DNA of 33,048 nucleotides from Clostridiales bacterium (GTDB taxonomy: Bacteria; Bacillota; Clostridia; Lachnospirales; Lachnospiraceae): NCBI GenBank assembly GCA_029338615.1, contig JAQYAS010000118.1:1-33048 (forward strand), in the 5' to 3' direction. The notes beneath the pieces were generated by a model. The model did not search any database. It was given only the letters and a program-made list of their open reading frames with translations, and was not told the DNA's origin. Positions 16,053-25,435 of the stretch are shown in pieces (within the stretch, counting starts at the first letter, position 1; every line of letters begins with the position of its first letter). A program made the position numbers and the translations under genes.

Positions 16053-17798
16053 ATGAATATGAGAAAAACGAAAATAATATGTACATTAGGTCCGGCAACA
16101 GATGATGACGAGATACTGAGAAAACTCATGATCGAGGGCATGGATGTTGCCAGATTTAACTTTTCTCATGGGGATCATGCTCAGCATAAAAGAAATAAAG
16201 ATAGAATAGTCAAGCTCAGAGAAGAACTGGGAATACCGGTTGCAACTTTACTGGACACCAAGGGCCCAGAGATCAGAGTAGGGGACTTTGAGTACGGTAA
16301 GGTAGAGCTTGTTGAGGGACAGACATTTACGCTTACAACAGAAGATATAATAGGTGACAAGGATAAGGTATCAATCACCTATAAGAATCTTGTAAATGAT
16401 GTAAAACCGGGGGATACTATACTTATAGATGATGGCCTTATTAATATGAAGATAGAGAAGGTAACCAATAAGGAGATAGTATGCCATGTAGAGAATGGCG
16501 GACCGGTGTCCAATCACAAGGGAGTCAACGTTCCAAGGGTTAACCTGACGATGCCGTATATAAGTGAGGTTGACAGACAGGACATTATATTCGGAATACA
16601 GAATGATTTTGATTTTATAGCAGCATCATTTGTAAGATCTGCGGATGATATTCTGGAGATCAGAAAGATTCTTGATGAATATGGATGTGACAATATCAAT
16701 ATTATTGCAAAGATAGAGAACATGCAGGGTGTGGATAATATAGATGAGATCATCAGGGTATCGGATGGAATCATGGTAGCCAGAGGAGACATGGGTGTGG
16801 AGATTCCGCTGGAAGATGTGCCTATTATTCAGAAGATGATCATAAAGAAAGTATACAATGCTGACAAGCAGGTGATTACGGCCACTCAGATGCTTGACTC
16901 TATGATGAGTCATCCAAGACCTACCAGGGCGGAGGCAACAGATGTTGCAAATGCGATATATGATGGTACAAGTGCTATTATGCTTTCGGGCGAGACTGCT
17001 GCGGGTAAGTATCCTGTAGAGGCTCTTCATACCATGAAGACCATCGCTGAGAGAGCGGAGCGTGATATAGATTACAATAAGCGTTTCTTCAGCAGAGATG
17101 CAGTGCAGAATCCAGATATTACAAGCGCAATATCACATGCAACATGTACCACTGCTATTGATCTTGCAGCTGCGGCTATAATTACAGTTACAAAGTCAGG
17201 TAAAACTGCAAGGATGCTTTCCAAGTACAGACCAAAGTGTCCAATCATTGGATGTACACCTGTTGAGAAGGTTGCCAGACAGCTTAATCTTTCATGGGGA
17301 GTTCAGCCGCTTGTCATAGGCGAAGAGAAGAGTACGGATGATCTGTTCGAGCATTCTGTAGATGCAGCAAAGAAGAATGGATACGTGAAGGATGGAGAAG
17401 TTGTGGTAATAACTGCTGGAGTTCCACTGGGTGTTACAGGTACGACCAATCTGATAAAAGTTCATGTGGTAGGACATATTCTTGTTAAGGGATATTCGAT
17501 CAATGAGAGATCGGCAACGGCGCCTCTGTGTGTATGCCAGTCAGAGGAAGAACTCAAGGAGAGTTATAAGCCTGGCGATATCATAGTTATAAATGAGACA
17601 AGCAATGGAATCATGGAGCAGCTCAAGACAGCATCAGCCATAGTGTGTGAGAAGAATGGTGGCAATTCACACGCGGCTATAGTAGGTCTAAGCAGGGATA
17701 TACCGGTCATTCTTGGAGCGCAGAATGCAACAAAGATACTGAAATCCGGTGCGATAGTCACTGTAAATGGTGAAGATGGAGTTGTAATATCCAACTAG
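16053..17798 (+). CDS. pyk: Pyruvate kinase with C-terminal PEP-utiliser domain
   Basis: A 581-residue glycolytic enzyme converting PEP and ADP to pyruvate and ATP. The N-terminal barrel has KIICTLGPATDD, FNFSHGDH, DTKGPEIR, and the signature IAKIENMQGVDNIDEI (about 218-233) with the catalytic Lys and metal-binding Glu. MVARGDMGVEIP and TRAEATDVANAIYDG continue the active site. Beyond the usual ~475 residues, the extra C-terminal domain (about 490-581) carries GGNSHAAIVG, the PEP-utiliser mobile motif found in Bacillus-type enzymes. AGGAGGAG lies eight bases before ATG 16053. The gene diverges from the lysozyme gene. No clear terminator follows, so read-through into the NlpC/P60 gene is possible. 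Confidence 0.97.
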   Translation: MNMRKTKIICTLGPATDDDEILRKLMIEGMDVARFNFSHGDHAQHKRNKDRIVKLREELGIPVATLLDTKGPEIRVGDFEYGKVELVEGQTFTLTTEDIIGDKDKVSITYKNLVNDVKPGDTILIDDGLINMKIEKVTNKEIVCHVENGGPVSNHKGVNVPRVNLTMPYISEVDRQDIIFGIQNDFDFIAASFVRSADDILEIRKILDEYGCDNINIIAKIENMQGVDNIDEIIRVSDGIMVARGDMGVEIPLEDVPIIQKMIIKKVYNADKQVITATQMLDSMMSHPRPTRAEATDVANAIYDGTSAIMLSGETAAGKYPVEALHTMKTIAERAERDIDYNKRFFSRDAVQNPDITSAISHATCTTAIDLAAAAIITVTKSGKTARMLSKYRPKCPIIGCTPVEKVARQLNLSWGVQPLVIGEEKSTDDLFEHSVDAAKKNGYVKDGEVVVITAGVPLGVTGTTNLIKVHVVGHILVKGYSINERSATAPLCVCQSEEELKESYKPGDIIVINETSNGIMEQLKTASAIVCEKNGGNSHAAIVGLSRDIPVILGAQNATKILKSGAIVTVNGEDGVVISN

Positions 17799-17860
17799 AT
17801 TGCGCGTAATATAAATGTAACAAAAATTAAATAAAAACGTATAAAATCAGACCTCCTGTG

Positions 17861-17889
17861 TTGACAATCGTAAAATGTATTGCTATAAT
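17861..17889 (+). promoter_or_regulatory. Consensus sigma-A promoter of the NlpC/P60 gene
   Basis: TTGACA (17861-17866), a 17-base spacer and TATAAT (17884-17889): both hexamers and the spacing are perfect. Transcription should start near 17896, 58 bases before the ATG. Confidence 0.92.
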
Positions 17890-17899
17890 ACAATGGATT

Positions 17900-17916
17900 T
17901 GTAACAAAAATGTAAT
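17900..17916 (+). promoter_or_regulatory. WalR-type operator at the start of the NlpC/P60 transcript
   Basis: TGTAAC, five A, TGTAAT fits TGTWAH-N5-TGTWAH exactly. It lies about +5 to +21 from the predicted transcription start, a place suited to repression rather than activation. A one-mismatch copy (17816-17832) lies about 80 to 64 bases upstream of the start. Confidence 0.6.
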
Positions 17917-17953
17917 AAATAAGAGTTACAGTCATTGCACAGGAGGTTTTATA

Positions 17954-19354
17954 ATGTCTAAATCAAATTCGATTAAGAGGACTATAGTTGTTGCGGCAGC
18001 GGCTGGACTGGTCATTACTACTTCCATGGGAACAGGTAGAAGTGCCATCGTAAAGACTGTCAGTGCAGATCAGATATACAGCGATTCAACTGTAGGAATT
18101 TCGGCTGCATTTGACAGATATGCGAATACAATTGCCGGTAAAACGGTGGAAGATAAAGATGATGTTAAGGCTACTGCCACTGATGCACAGAGAGTTGGAA
18201 CAGATTCGAACCGTACAGTTTCGGACAACGCAGAGAAGACGATAGATAAGAAAAAGACAGATAGCGTTAAGATAAAGTATCCTGATTTTAAGGATAAATG
18301 TATTGCTGTTACTGAGGACTATGTGAATGTCAGAGCAAAGGCTGGTACTGATTCCGATGTCGTAGGAATAATTGACAACAATGGCGTTGCCACCGTTGTC
18401 AAGAAAGGCAAAGAGTGGACGCAGATAGTATCTGGAAATTGTGAAGGCTATATAAATAATGATTTTCTTCTCTTTGGTGATGATGCTGGAGCGTATGCGG
18501 AAATTAACTGTACTAAGCAGGCAAAGATTACAACTGAGACATTAAATGTCAGGGAAAAGGCTGACGTGAACTCGGATTGTCTGACTCAGGTTGGCGAGAA
18601 TCAGGTGTTTGATATACTGTCTCAGGATGACAAGTGGATACAGATAGAACTTGATGATGGAACAAGCGGATATGTAAGTGCTGATTATGTAGAGTATACA
18701 TATTCTCTGGACACAGCAAAGACCATGGATGAGATACAGGCGCAGATCGAGGCACAGAGAGCTAAAGAAGAGGCTGAGCAGGAGGCAGCAGCCGAAGAGA
18801 ATGGCCAGACATCAGATGATGGATCAACAGATGATGCATCATCCGGCGATGGATGGAATTCTGATACTGATTCAGCCGACCAGGAAGATTCCCAGTATCC
18901 AGATAATGCTTCAGATACAGATGGTTCACAGGATACCTCAGATGGCAGTTCTGATTCAGACGACTCATCACAGGTGGCTGCACCAAGTGGACAGACGGGA
19001 ATAGATCTTGCAAACTTTGCAACACAGTTTGTTGGCAATCCATATGTGTACGGAGGATCGAGCCTTACTGACGGTGCGGATTGTTCGGGATTTGTTATGG
19101 CAGTCTATGCTCAGTTTGGATATTCGCTTCCACATTCAGCGGGTGCACAGTCCGGATACGGAACAAGTGTTGATACATCAAATCTTGAGCCGGGAGATGT
19201 ATTGTTTTATGGATACAATGGTTCCATTGAGCACTGTGCTATATATATAGGTGATGGAATGATAGTACATGCCAGCACAGAGGAGACAGGTATCAAGATT
19301 TCGTCAGCATTTTATGACACACCTATATGTGCAGTTAGAATTCTCGGACAGTAG
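17954..19354 (+). CDS. Secreted SH3 - NlpC/P60 peptidoglycan endopeptidase
   Basis: A 466-residue exported wall peptidase. A signal peptide (about 1-38, ending VSA) is followed by a linker, two bacterial SH3 domains (about 117-173 and 190-249; DYVNVRAKAGTDSDVVG and ETLNVREKADVNSDCL), and a short Glu/Ala-rich helix (about 258-283) that may be a coiled coil. A Ser/Asp-rich spacer (285-340) precedes the NlpC/P60 domain (348-466). The catalytic Cys377 is in DGADCSGFV, His427 in IEHCAIYIGDG, and a further polar residue in IVHAST. Such enzymes cut between D-Glu and diamino acid in stem peptides. ATG 17954 follows CACAGGAGGT; the longer frame from 17858 crosses the promoter and is not real. Confidence 0.94.
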   Translation: MSKSNSIKRTIVVAAAAGLVITTSMGTGRSAIVKTVSADQIYSDSTVGISAAFDRYANTIAGKTVEDKDDVKATATDAQRVGTDSNRTVSDNAEKTIDKKKTDSVKIKYPDFKDKCIAVTEDYVNVRAKAGTDSDVVGIIDNNGVATVVKKGKEWTQIVSGNCEGYINNDFLLFGDDAGAYAEINCTKQAKITTETLNVREKADVNSDCLTQVGENQVFDILSQDDKWIQIELDDGTSGYVSADYVEYTYSLDTAKTMDEIQAQIEAQRAKEEAEQEAAAEENGQTSDDGSTDDASSGDGWNSDTDSADQEDSQYPDNASDTDGSQDTSDGSSDSDDSSQVAAPSGQTGIDLANFATQFVGNPYVYGGSSLTDGADCSGFVMAVYAQFGYSLPHSAGAQSGYGTSVDTSNLEPGDVLFYGYNGSIEHCAIYIGDGMIVHASTEETGIKISSAFYDTPICAVRILGQ

Positions 19355-19392
19355 ACAAAATGACATTATGGGAGTATAATATATGATGTGAG

Positions 19393-19419
19393 GCGCACAT
19401 GGAGTACATGTGCGCTTTT
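19393..19419 (+). terminator. Intrinsic terminator after the NlpC/P60 gene
   Basis: GCGCACATG (19393-19401) and CATGTGCGC (19407-19415) form a 9-bp stem with a 5-base loop, followed by TTTT. Confidence 0.88.
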
Positions 19420-19496
19420 ATTGTGCAATATGGCGAAAACGAAAGCTGAATAACAAATAAAGTTGTCAGTTTGCACATTAAATTGCACCAAATATA

Positions 19497-19524
19497 TTGA
19501 AAAAAAGCCAGATTATGTTATAAT
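19497..19524 (+). promoter_or_regulatory. Promoter of hpf
   Basis: TTGAAA (19497-19502), a 16-base spacer and TATAAT (19519-19524) with an extended -10 TG. The 14 bases TTATGTTATAATGG are identical to those before the transketolase genes. Confidence 0.8.
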
Positions 19525-19571
19525 GGTTATATCAATTTGGATTATATCCAAAAAAGAAGGAGTTGGGCATC

Positions 19572-20099
19572 ATGAATTACATAATCAGCGGTAAGAACAT
19601 TGAAGTTACAGAAGGACTTAGAAATGCAGTACAGGACAAGCTATCAAAGCTTGAAAAGTATTTTGCAGCTGATACTGGCGCACAGGTCACATTCAGCGTG
19701 GAGAAGGATAGACAGAAGATAGAGGTAACAATTCCTATGAAGGGACATATTATCAGAGCAGAGCAGGTAAGCGATGATATGTATGTGTCAATAGACCTTG
19801 TTGTAGAGGTTATAGAGAGACAGGTTACCAAGCATCGTAAGAAACTTATCGACAAGGAACAGAATGTTGCATATCTGAATGAAGCATTTGTTGATGAGGA
19901 TGTTGAGGAAGATGATGACATTAAGATCGTCAGGACCAAGAAGTTTGAAGTTAAGCCTATGTATCCTGAAGATGCATGCATTCAGATGGATTTGCTGGGA
20001 CATAATTTCTATGTATTCAGAAACGCAGAATCAGATGAGGTCAATGTCGTTTACAAGAGAAAGGGCGGCACATACGGAATCATTGAGCCGGAATATTAG
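19572..20099 (+). CDS. hpf: Long-form ribosome hibernation promoting factor
   Basis: A 175-residue long HPF. The N-terminal S30AE domain (about 1-95) begins MNYIISGKNIEVTEGLRNAV and blocks the decoding centre of idle ribosomes. An acidic linker (FVDEDVEEDDD, about 101-113) leads to the C-terminal dimerisation domain (about 120-175) with KPMYPEDACIQMDLLGHNFY and FRNAESDEVNVVYKRKGG, which joins two 30S subunits into 100S ribosomes. I choose ATG 19572, nine bases after AAGGAG; a TTG at 19563 would add three residues. It has its own promoter and terminator, as expected for a growth-phase regulated gene. No raiA-type structured RNA was recognised upstream. Confidence 0.95.
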   Translation: MNYIISGKNIEVTEGLRNAVQDKLSKLEKYFAADTGAQVTFSVEKDRQKIEVTIPMKGHIIRAEQVSDDMYVSIDLVVEVIERQVTKHRKKLIDKEQNVAYLNEAFVDEDVEEDDDIKIVRTKKFEVKPMYPEDACIQMDLLGHNFYVFRNAESDEVNVVYKRKGGTYGIIEPEY

Positions 20100-20162
20100 A
20101 ATGCATTATCAGTAAAGACGCAGCAAAAGTAGTTGTGGTCGGTAATTGAATATAGGAATAAT

Positions 20163-20196
20163 AAGGAGACTTTCGATTACAGAAGGTCTCCTTTTT
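20163..20196 (+). terminator. Intrinsic terminator after hpf
   Basis: AAGGAGACTTTC (20163-20174) pairs with GAAGGTCTCCTT (20182-20193), with one G-T pair, a 7-base loop and a T run. It separates hpf from secA. Confidence 0.88.
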
Positions 20197-20198
20197 GC

Positions 20199-20227
20199 TT
20201 GATATAAGTCGTAGATAATGTTAGAAT
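20199..20227 (+). promoter_or_regulatory. Promoter of secA-prfB
   Basis: TTGATA (20199-20204), a 17-base spacer and TAGAAT (20222-20227), 38 bases before secA and just after the hpf terminator. Confidence 0.65.
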
Positions 20228-20265
20228 GTACCCTGAATAATGATAGCTAGGAGGGCAAAAACAAC

Positions 20266-22839
20266 ATGGGTTTGTTTGAAAAAATATTTGGAACGCACAG
20301 CGAGAAAGAGCTTAAGAAGATAGCTCCAATTGTTGATGCTATAGAGGCACTTGATGAGAAGATGCAGGCTTTGACAGATGAGGAGCTGAGGGCAAAGACA
20401 CAGGAGTTTAAGGACAGGCTTGCAGCCGGAGAGACTCTTGATGATATATTGGTTGAGGCATTTGCCGTTGTCCGTGAGGCAGCATATCGAGTGCTTGGAA
20501 TGAAGCATTACAGGGTTCAGCTGATAGGTGGAATTGTTCTCCATCAGGGAAGAATTGCAGAGATGAGAACCGGTGAAGGTAAAACCCTTGTTTCGACACT
20601 TCCGGCTTATCTTAATGCTCTGGAGGGCAAAGGTGTACATGTTGTCACAGTCAACGATTATCTGGCAAAGCGAGATGCAGAATGGATGGGTCAGGTTCAT
20701 GAGTTCCTCGGCCTCAAGGTCGGAATCATATTGAACAGCTCAACTACGGATGAGAGACGTGAGGCATATAATTGTGATATAACATATGTCACCAACAACG
20801 AATTGGGATTTGATTATCTTAGAGATAACATGGTTATATATAAGGAGAAGCTTGTTCTAAGGGACCTCCATTATTGTGTAATTGATGAGGTCGATTCTGT
20901 ACTTATAGACGAGGCTCGTACACCACTTATCATATCAGGTCAGAGTGGAAAGTCCACAGAGTTGTATAAGATGTGTGACTATCTTGCGAGACAGATGAAA
21001 CGTGGTGAGGGTGATGGTGAGATATCCAAGATGGATATGCTTATGAACACAGCCATTGAAGAGGATGGAGACTTTCTTGTAAATGAGAAGGACAAATATG
21101 TTATGCTTACTGCCAATGGTGTGAAGATGGTGGAGCAGTTCTTCCATATAGATAATCTTTCGGACCCGGAGAATATGGAGATCCAGCATAATATTATACT
21201 TGCACTCCGCGCACATAATCTTATGTTCAGAGACAGGGATTATGTGGTGAAGGATGATGAGGTCCTTATAGTAGATGAATTTACAGGACGTATAATGCCA
21301 GGACGTAGATTCTCAGATGGCCTTCATCAGGCGATAGAGGCCAAGGAGAATGTGAAGGTCAAGAGAGAGAGCAAGACTCTGGCGACTATAACATTCCAGA
21401 ACTTCTTCAATATGTTTGACAAGAAGGCTGGTATGACAGGTACGGCTCTCACAGAAGAGGAGGAGTTCCGTGAGATATATGGAATGGATGTTGTAGTTAT
21501 CCCTACCAACAGACCGGTTCAGAGAATAGACCAGCCAGACTCCATATTTAAGACCAAGAAAGAAAAACTTGATGCGATAGTTGAACAGATCAATATAAGT
21601 TACAGAAAGGGACAGCCTGTTCTGGTTGGTACCATCAATATAGATGCGTCAGAAGAGCTGAGTCATCTGCTCACAAAGAAGAAAATTCCACATAAGGTAT
21701 TGAATGCCAAGTTCCATGAACTTGAGGCAGAGATAGTTGCCGATGCCGGTCAGAAGAATGCAGTAACAATTGCAACTAATATGGCAGGACGTGGAACTGA
21801 TATCAAGCTTGGAGAAGGTGTTGCTGAACTGGGCGGACTCAGGATAATAGGTACAGAGAGGCATGAGTCAAGACGTATAGACAATCAGCTCCGTGGACGT
21901 TCAGGAAGACAGGGTGATCCGGGAGAATCCAAGTTCTATCTGTCATTGGAAGATGATCTTATGAGACTTTTTGGATCTGAAAGAGTTATGTCAGTGTACG
22001 ATACCCTTAAGATACCTGAGGGCGAGGAGATTGAGCATAAGACAATTTCCAACTTCGTTGAGAAGGCACAGAAGAAGATAGAGGGTAATAACTTTGCTAT
22101 AAGAAAGAATCTGCTAGAGTATGACCGCGTAAATAATGAACAGAGAGAGATCATCTACAAGGAGCGTAGACGAGTTCTCGATGGTGAGAATATGCATGAG
22201 GTTATTCTCAAGATGATAAAGGATGATATAAATGCAGCAGTAGATCAGGTGTGCTCATCAGAGACTGCCCCAGAGGACTGGAATCAGGTAGAACTGGATG
22301 ACATGATAAGAAATATCATTCCTTTTGCCGAGCCTGTTATACTCACAGATGAGGAGATCAATAAAGGAGATATAAGAGAACTGAAGGATCGACTTTATAA
22401 TGAGGCTTTGGATCTCTATAGCGCAAAGGAGAAAGAGATAGGCGATTCTGATCAGATGAGAGAGATTGAGAGAGTTATTCTTCTCAAGACTATAGATAGA
22501 AAGTGGACTGATCACATTGATGACATGGATAACCTGAGACAGGGTATAGGTCTCAGATCACTTGGCCAGAGAGACCCTGTTGTTGAATACAAATTTGCGG
22601 GATATGATATGTTCAATGATATGACAGCTGCAATCCGCGAAGAGACGGTGAAGCTTCTGCTCAGAATAAAGGTTGAGCAGAAGATAGAAAGAGAAGAGGT
22701 CAACAAAGTTACAGGAACCAACAAGGATGATACTTTAGCCAGAGGTCCTGTCAAGAAAGCAAAGAAAATCGGCAGAAATGATCTGTGCCCATGCGGAAGC
22801 GGCCTGAAGTATAAGAATTGCTGCGGTAAGAACGCATAA
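20266..22839 (+). CDS. secA: Preprotein translocase ATPase SecA
   Basis: An 857-residue motor that drives secretory proteins through SecYEG at the cytoplasmic membrane. The first nucleotide-binding fold has MRTGEGKT (Walker A, about 100-107) and [18 protein letters not shown] (Walker B region, about 205-222). The preprotein cross-linking part follows, then the second fold with [29 protein letters not shown] and the arginine-rich [14 protein letters not shown]. The helical scaffold runs to about 800. The C-terminus, [15 protein letters not shown], is the SEC-C zinc motif that binds SecB or phospholipid. AGGAGGG stands eleven bases before the ATG. prfB follows after 23 bases, so the two are co-transcribed, an arrangement common in Firmicutes. 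Confidence 0.98.
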   Translation: MGLFEKIFGTHSEKELKKIAPIVDAIEALDEKMQALTDEELRAKTQEFKDRLAAGETLDDILVEAFAVVREAAYRVLGMKHYRVQLIGGIVLHQGRIAEMRTGEGKTLVSTLPAYLNALEGKGVHVVTVNDYLAKRDAEWMGQVHEFLGLKVGIILNSSTTDERREAYNCDITYVTNNELGFDYLRDNMVIYKEKLVLRDLHYCVIDEVDSVLIDEARTPLIISGQSGKSTELYKMCDYLARQMKRGEGDGEISKMDMLMNTAIEEDGDFLVNEKDKYVMLTANGVKMVEQFFHIDNLSDPENMEIQHNIILALRAHNLMFRDRDYVVKDDEVLIVDEFTGRIMPGRRFSDGLHQAIEAKENVKVKRESKTLATITFQNFFNMFDKKAGMTGTALTEEEEFREIYGMDVVVIPTNRPVQRIDQPDSIFKTKKEKLDAIVEQINISYRKGQPVLVGTINIDASEELSHLLTKKKIPHKVLNAKFHELEAEIVADAGQKNAVTIATNMAGRGTDIKLGEGVAELGGLRIIGTERHESRRIDNQLRGRSGRQGDPGESKFYLSLEDDLMRLFGSERVMSVYDTLKIPEGEEIEHKTISNFVEKAQKKIEGNNFAIRKNLLEYDRVNNEQREIIYKERRRVLDGENMHEVILKMIKDDINAAVDQVCSSETAPEDWNQVELDDMIRNIIPFAEPVILTDEEINKGDIRELKDRLYNEALDLYSAKEKEIGDSDQMREIERVILLKTIDRKWTDHIDDMDNLRQGIGLRSLGQRDPVVEYKFAGYDMFNDMTAAIREETVKLLLRIKVEQKIEREEVNKVTGTNKDDTLARGPVKKAKKIGRNDLCPCGSGLKYKNCCGKNA

Positions 22840-22862
22840 ATACGTGATACAGGAGAAACCTA

Positions 22863-23975
22863 GTGATAGAGTTGGATGAGTACAGGGCAACTATGACTTC
22901 CTACAGAGATCCGCTGGAGGAGGTCAAGTCATCCCTTGACATTGAAAATAAGACAGATAGAATAGCAAAACTTAATTATGAGATGGAGCAGCCGGGATTC
23001 TGGGATGATATCAATAGATCCCGTGAAGTGTCAAAGGAACTTAAAGGGCTTCAGGATCTGGTTGACAACTACAGGAAGCTTGAGAACGATTATGTGGATA
23101 TAGACACTCTTATTCTGATGGCGGATGAGGAGAATGATTCAAGTCTTGTACCTGAGATAGGAGAACAGATCGAGATATTTACAAAGGAATTTGAAGAATA
23201 CAGGATCAATCTGTTGTTCACTGATGAGTTTGACGACTGCAATGCGGTTCTCACACTTCATTCAGGAGAAGGTGGAACTGAGTCCTGTGATTGGGCGAGC
23301 ATGTTATACAGAATGTACACCAGATGGGCCGAAAAGCATGGCATGAGTGTTGAGGTGCTGGATTTCCTTGAGGGAGATGAGGCGGGCATAAAATCTGTAA
23401 CTATCCAGATAAATGGTCCGCACGCGTACGGATATCTCAAGTCTGAAAAAGGTGTTCACAGACTGGTCAGAATATCACCATTCAATTCTGCTGGCAAGAG
23501 AATGACTTCGTTTGCATCCTGTGATGTTATACCGGATATAGAACAGGATTTGGAAATTGAGATCAGGGATGAAGATATAAGAATAGATACATACAGATCA
23601 AGCGGTGCAGGTGGCCAGCATATTAATAAGACATCGTCGGCTATAAGAATTACGCATTATCCTACTGGCATAGTAGTTCAGTGTCAAAATGAGAGGTCAC
23701 AGCTTATGAACAAGAACAAGGCTATGCAGATGCTGAAGTCTAAGCTGTATCTTTTGAAGAAGCAGGAGAATCTGGAAAAGATATCAGATATTCGCGGAGA
23801 GGTTACTGACAACGGATTTGGAAGCCAGATCAGGTCATATGTTCTCCAACCGTATACTATGGTGAAGGACAAGAGAACGGCCTATGAGAATTCCAATGTT
23901 TCGGCGGTTCTGGATGGAGATCTTGATGGATTTATGACGGCGTATCTCAAATGGGTAAACAAAGTCGAGGTATAG
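22863..23975 (+). CDS. prfB: Peptide chain release factor 2
   Basis: A 370-residue release factor for UGA and UAA. ISPF (204-207) contains the SPF tripeptide that reads stop codons and marks RF2 rather than RF1. SSGAGGQHINK (246-256) has the GGQ that triggers peptide release. The gene starts at GTG with AGGAGA upstream, 23 bases after secA. Most bacterial prfB genes hold an in-frame UGA at codon 26 after CUU, giving autoregulatory +1 frameshifting. Here codon 25 is CTT and codon 26 GAC, so the reading frame is continuous and the extra T is missing. Autoregulation by frameshift is therefore lost in this copy. Confidence 0.97.
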   Translation: MIELDEYRATMTSYRDPLEEVKSSLDIENKTDRIAKLNYEMEQPGFWDDINRSREVSKELKGLQDLVDNYRKLENDYVDIDTLILMADEENDSSLVPEIGEQIEIFTKEFEEYRINLLFTDEFDDCNAVLTLHSGEGGTESCDWASMLYRMYTRWAEKHGMSVEVLDFLEGDEAGIKSVTIQINGPHAYGYLKSEKGVHRLVRISPFNSAGKRMTSFASCDVIPDIEQDLEIEIRDEDIRIDTYRSSGAGGQHINKTSSAIRITHYPTGIVVQCQNERSQLMNKNKAMQMLKSKLYLLKKQENLEKISDIRGEVTDNGFGSQIRSYVLQPYTMVKDKRTAYENSNVSAVLDGDLDGFMTAYLKWVNKVEV

Positions 23976-24013
23976 CATCATATGAGTGCCGGCAGGCAAT
24001 AAGAAATTAGCCT

Positions 24014-24042
24014 TTGACAATGACACTTTATACTGATAAAGT
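24014..24042 (+). promoter_or_regulatory. Probable promoter of the homoserine dehydrogenase gene
   Basis: TTGACA (24014-24019), a 17-base spacer and TAAAGT (24037-24042, four of six bases). It is 59 bases before the gene. No T-box or riboswitch was recognised in the 126-base gap. Confidence 0.55.
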
Positions 24043-24101
24043 AATGACGTACTAAATTTGCATGATTATGCAGAAAAAGGAGATAAGAAGGAGATAAAAA
24101 C

Positions 24102-25301
24102 ATGGTGAATATAGCAGTATTAGGTTATGGTACAGTGGGTTCAGGAGTTGTGGAAGTGATTAACACCAACCATGATATTGTTAACAAGAGAGCTGGACAG
24201 GAGATAAATGTTAAGAGAGTGCTTGATCTCAGGGAGTTTCCTGGGGATCCTGTCGAGAACATTCTCACCCATGATTTTGAAGATATACTGAATGACGATG
24301 ATATAAGCGTTGTTGTGGAGGTAATGGGAGGAGTTGAGCCGGCATACACATTTGTCAAGAAGTGTCTGCTTGCGGGCAAGAGCGTGGCAACCTCCAATAA
24401 GGAACTTGTTGCTGTTCATGGACCAGAGCTTATAAGAATTGCAAGAGAGGGCAATATCAATTTCTTCTTTGAGGCATCAGCAGGTGGAGGAATTCCCGTT
24501 ATAAGACCACTTAACACATCCATAACTGCGGATGATGTTACCGAGATCACAGGAATACTCAATGGTACGACCAATTACATTCTCACCAAGATGGATAAAG
24601 AGGGTGCAGACTATGCAACAGTTCTGAAACAGGCACAGGAGCTTGGCTATGCAGAACGTAATCCGGAGGCTGATGTCGAGGGTGGCGATGCATGTAGAAA
24701 GATAGCGATACTTACATCTCTCGTATATGGTAAAAACCTGGATTACAATAGGATCCATATGGAGGGAATAACTAAGATAACAACAGATGATTTCAAGTAT
24801 GCGGATAAGATGGGCTATTCTGTAAAACTTGTCGGAACAACAAGAAAGAATGAGGGCAAGCTTTATTCGTATGTGGCTCCTGTTATGCTTCCGCATGACA
24901 ATCCGTTGGCAAAGATAGATGACGTATACAATGGTATACTGGTACACGGCAATGCCCTTGACGATGTTATGTTCTATGGCAAGGGTGCCGGAAAGCTTCC
25001 GACAGCATCTGCAGTTGTATCAGATGTTATTGATGCAGTGAAGAATGTGGGAAGAAATGTTCCTATCATATGGGAGGACGAGGAACTTGAGATGGGTACG
25101 TTTGCAGACTCAGAGAGCAGGTTCTTTGTGAGAACAGACGAGAAGGATGAGGCTGCCATCAGGGCGGTATTTGGTGATGTTGAGTATGTTGATTCTGATC
25201 TCGATGAAAAGGCATTTGTTACAGCGGTGATCACAGAGGGTGAATTTGAGGCATGTTGCAATAAGATTAGTGTCAAGAGTGCTCTCAGAGTGCTGGATTA
25301 G
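24102..25301 (+). CDS. hom: Homoserine dehydrogenase
   Basis: A 399-residue enzyme that reduces aspartate semialdehyde to homoserine on the way to threonine and methionine. The Rossmann fold starts at once with VLGYGTVGSGVVEV (about 6-19). VEVMGGVEPA, KSVATSNKELVA (about 90-101) with the active-site Lys, and EASAGGGIPVIRPL follow. GILNGTTNYILTKM and QELGYAERNPEADVEGGDA (about 187-205) are the catalytic signature. The C-terminal 80 residues are ACT-like and probably sense threonine. AAGGAGAT lies upstream of the ATG. Aspartate kinase follows after 134 bases on the same strand, placing the first and third steps of the pathway together. Confidence 0.96.
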   Translation: MVNIAVLGYGTVGSGVVEVINTNHDIVNKRAGQEINVKRVLDLREFPGDPVENILTHDFEDILNDDDISVVVEVMGGVEPAYTFVKKCLLAGKSVATSNKELVAVHGPELIRIAREGNINFFFEASAGGGIPVIRPLNTSITADDVTEITGILNGTTNYILTKMDKEGADYATVLKQAQELGYAERNPEADVEGGDACRKIAILTSLVYGKNLDYNRIHMEGITKITTDDFKYADKMGYSVKLVGTTRKNEGKLYSYVAPVMLPHDNPLAKIDDVYNGILVHGNALDDVMFYGKGAGKLPTASAVVSDVIDAVKNVGRNVPIIWEDEELEMGTFADSESRFFVRTDEKDEAAIRAVFGDVEYVDSDLDEKAFVTAVITEGEFEACCNKISVKSALRVLD

Positions 25302-25435
25302 TACAATGTTATTCAAATGTCTTGCAATCCTTGTGGAATTGCGGTATTTTACAAAAGGCTTATTTTCTTTTTGCCGGCTCGCTTCGGTGAAGAGTTAAAT
25401 ATATAAATTTTCAAATGAGCGATCAGGAGGGCAAT

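Larger units (their letters stand above)
17851..17947 (+). promoter_or_regulatory. Inverted repeat pairing an anti-Shine-Dalgarno with the ribosome binding site
   Basis: ACCTCCTGTG (17851-17860) is the exact complement of CACAGGAGGT (17938-17947), the ribosome binding site of the NlpC/P60 gene. The first arm ends just before the -35, so it is absent from mRNA started at the local promoter but present in any transcript reading through from pyk. Confidence 0.5.

Noticed and set aside
17858-17953. N-terminal extension of the NlpC/P60 frame
   Set aside because: It covers the -35, -10 and ribosome binding site of the gene; the signal peptide starts properly at 17954.
19420-19571. raiA-type structured RNA before hpf
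   Set aside because: The space holds the promoter and about 75 bases of AT-rich DNA; no large conserved structure was recognisable.
25302-25435. Lysine riboswitch or T-box before aspartate kinase
   Set aside because: The gap is only 134 bases and lacks the conserved strings of the L box or T box; only a weak GCAAT/ATTGC stem was seen.
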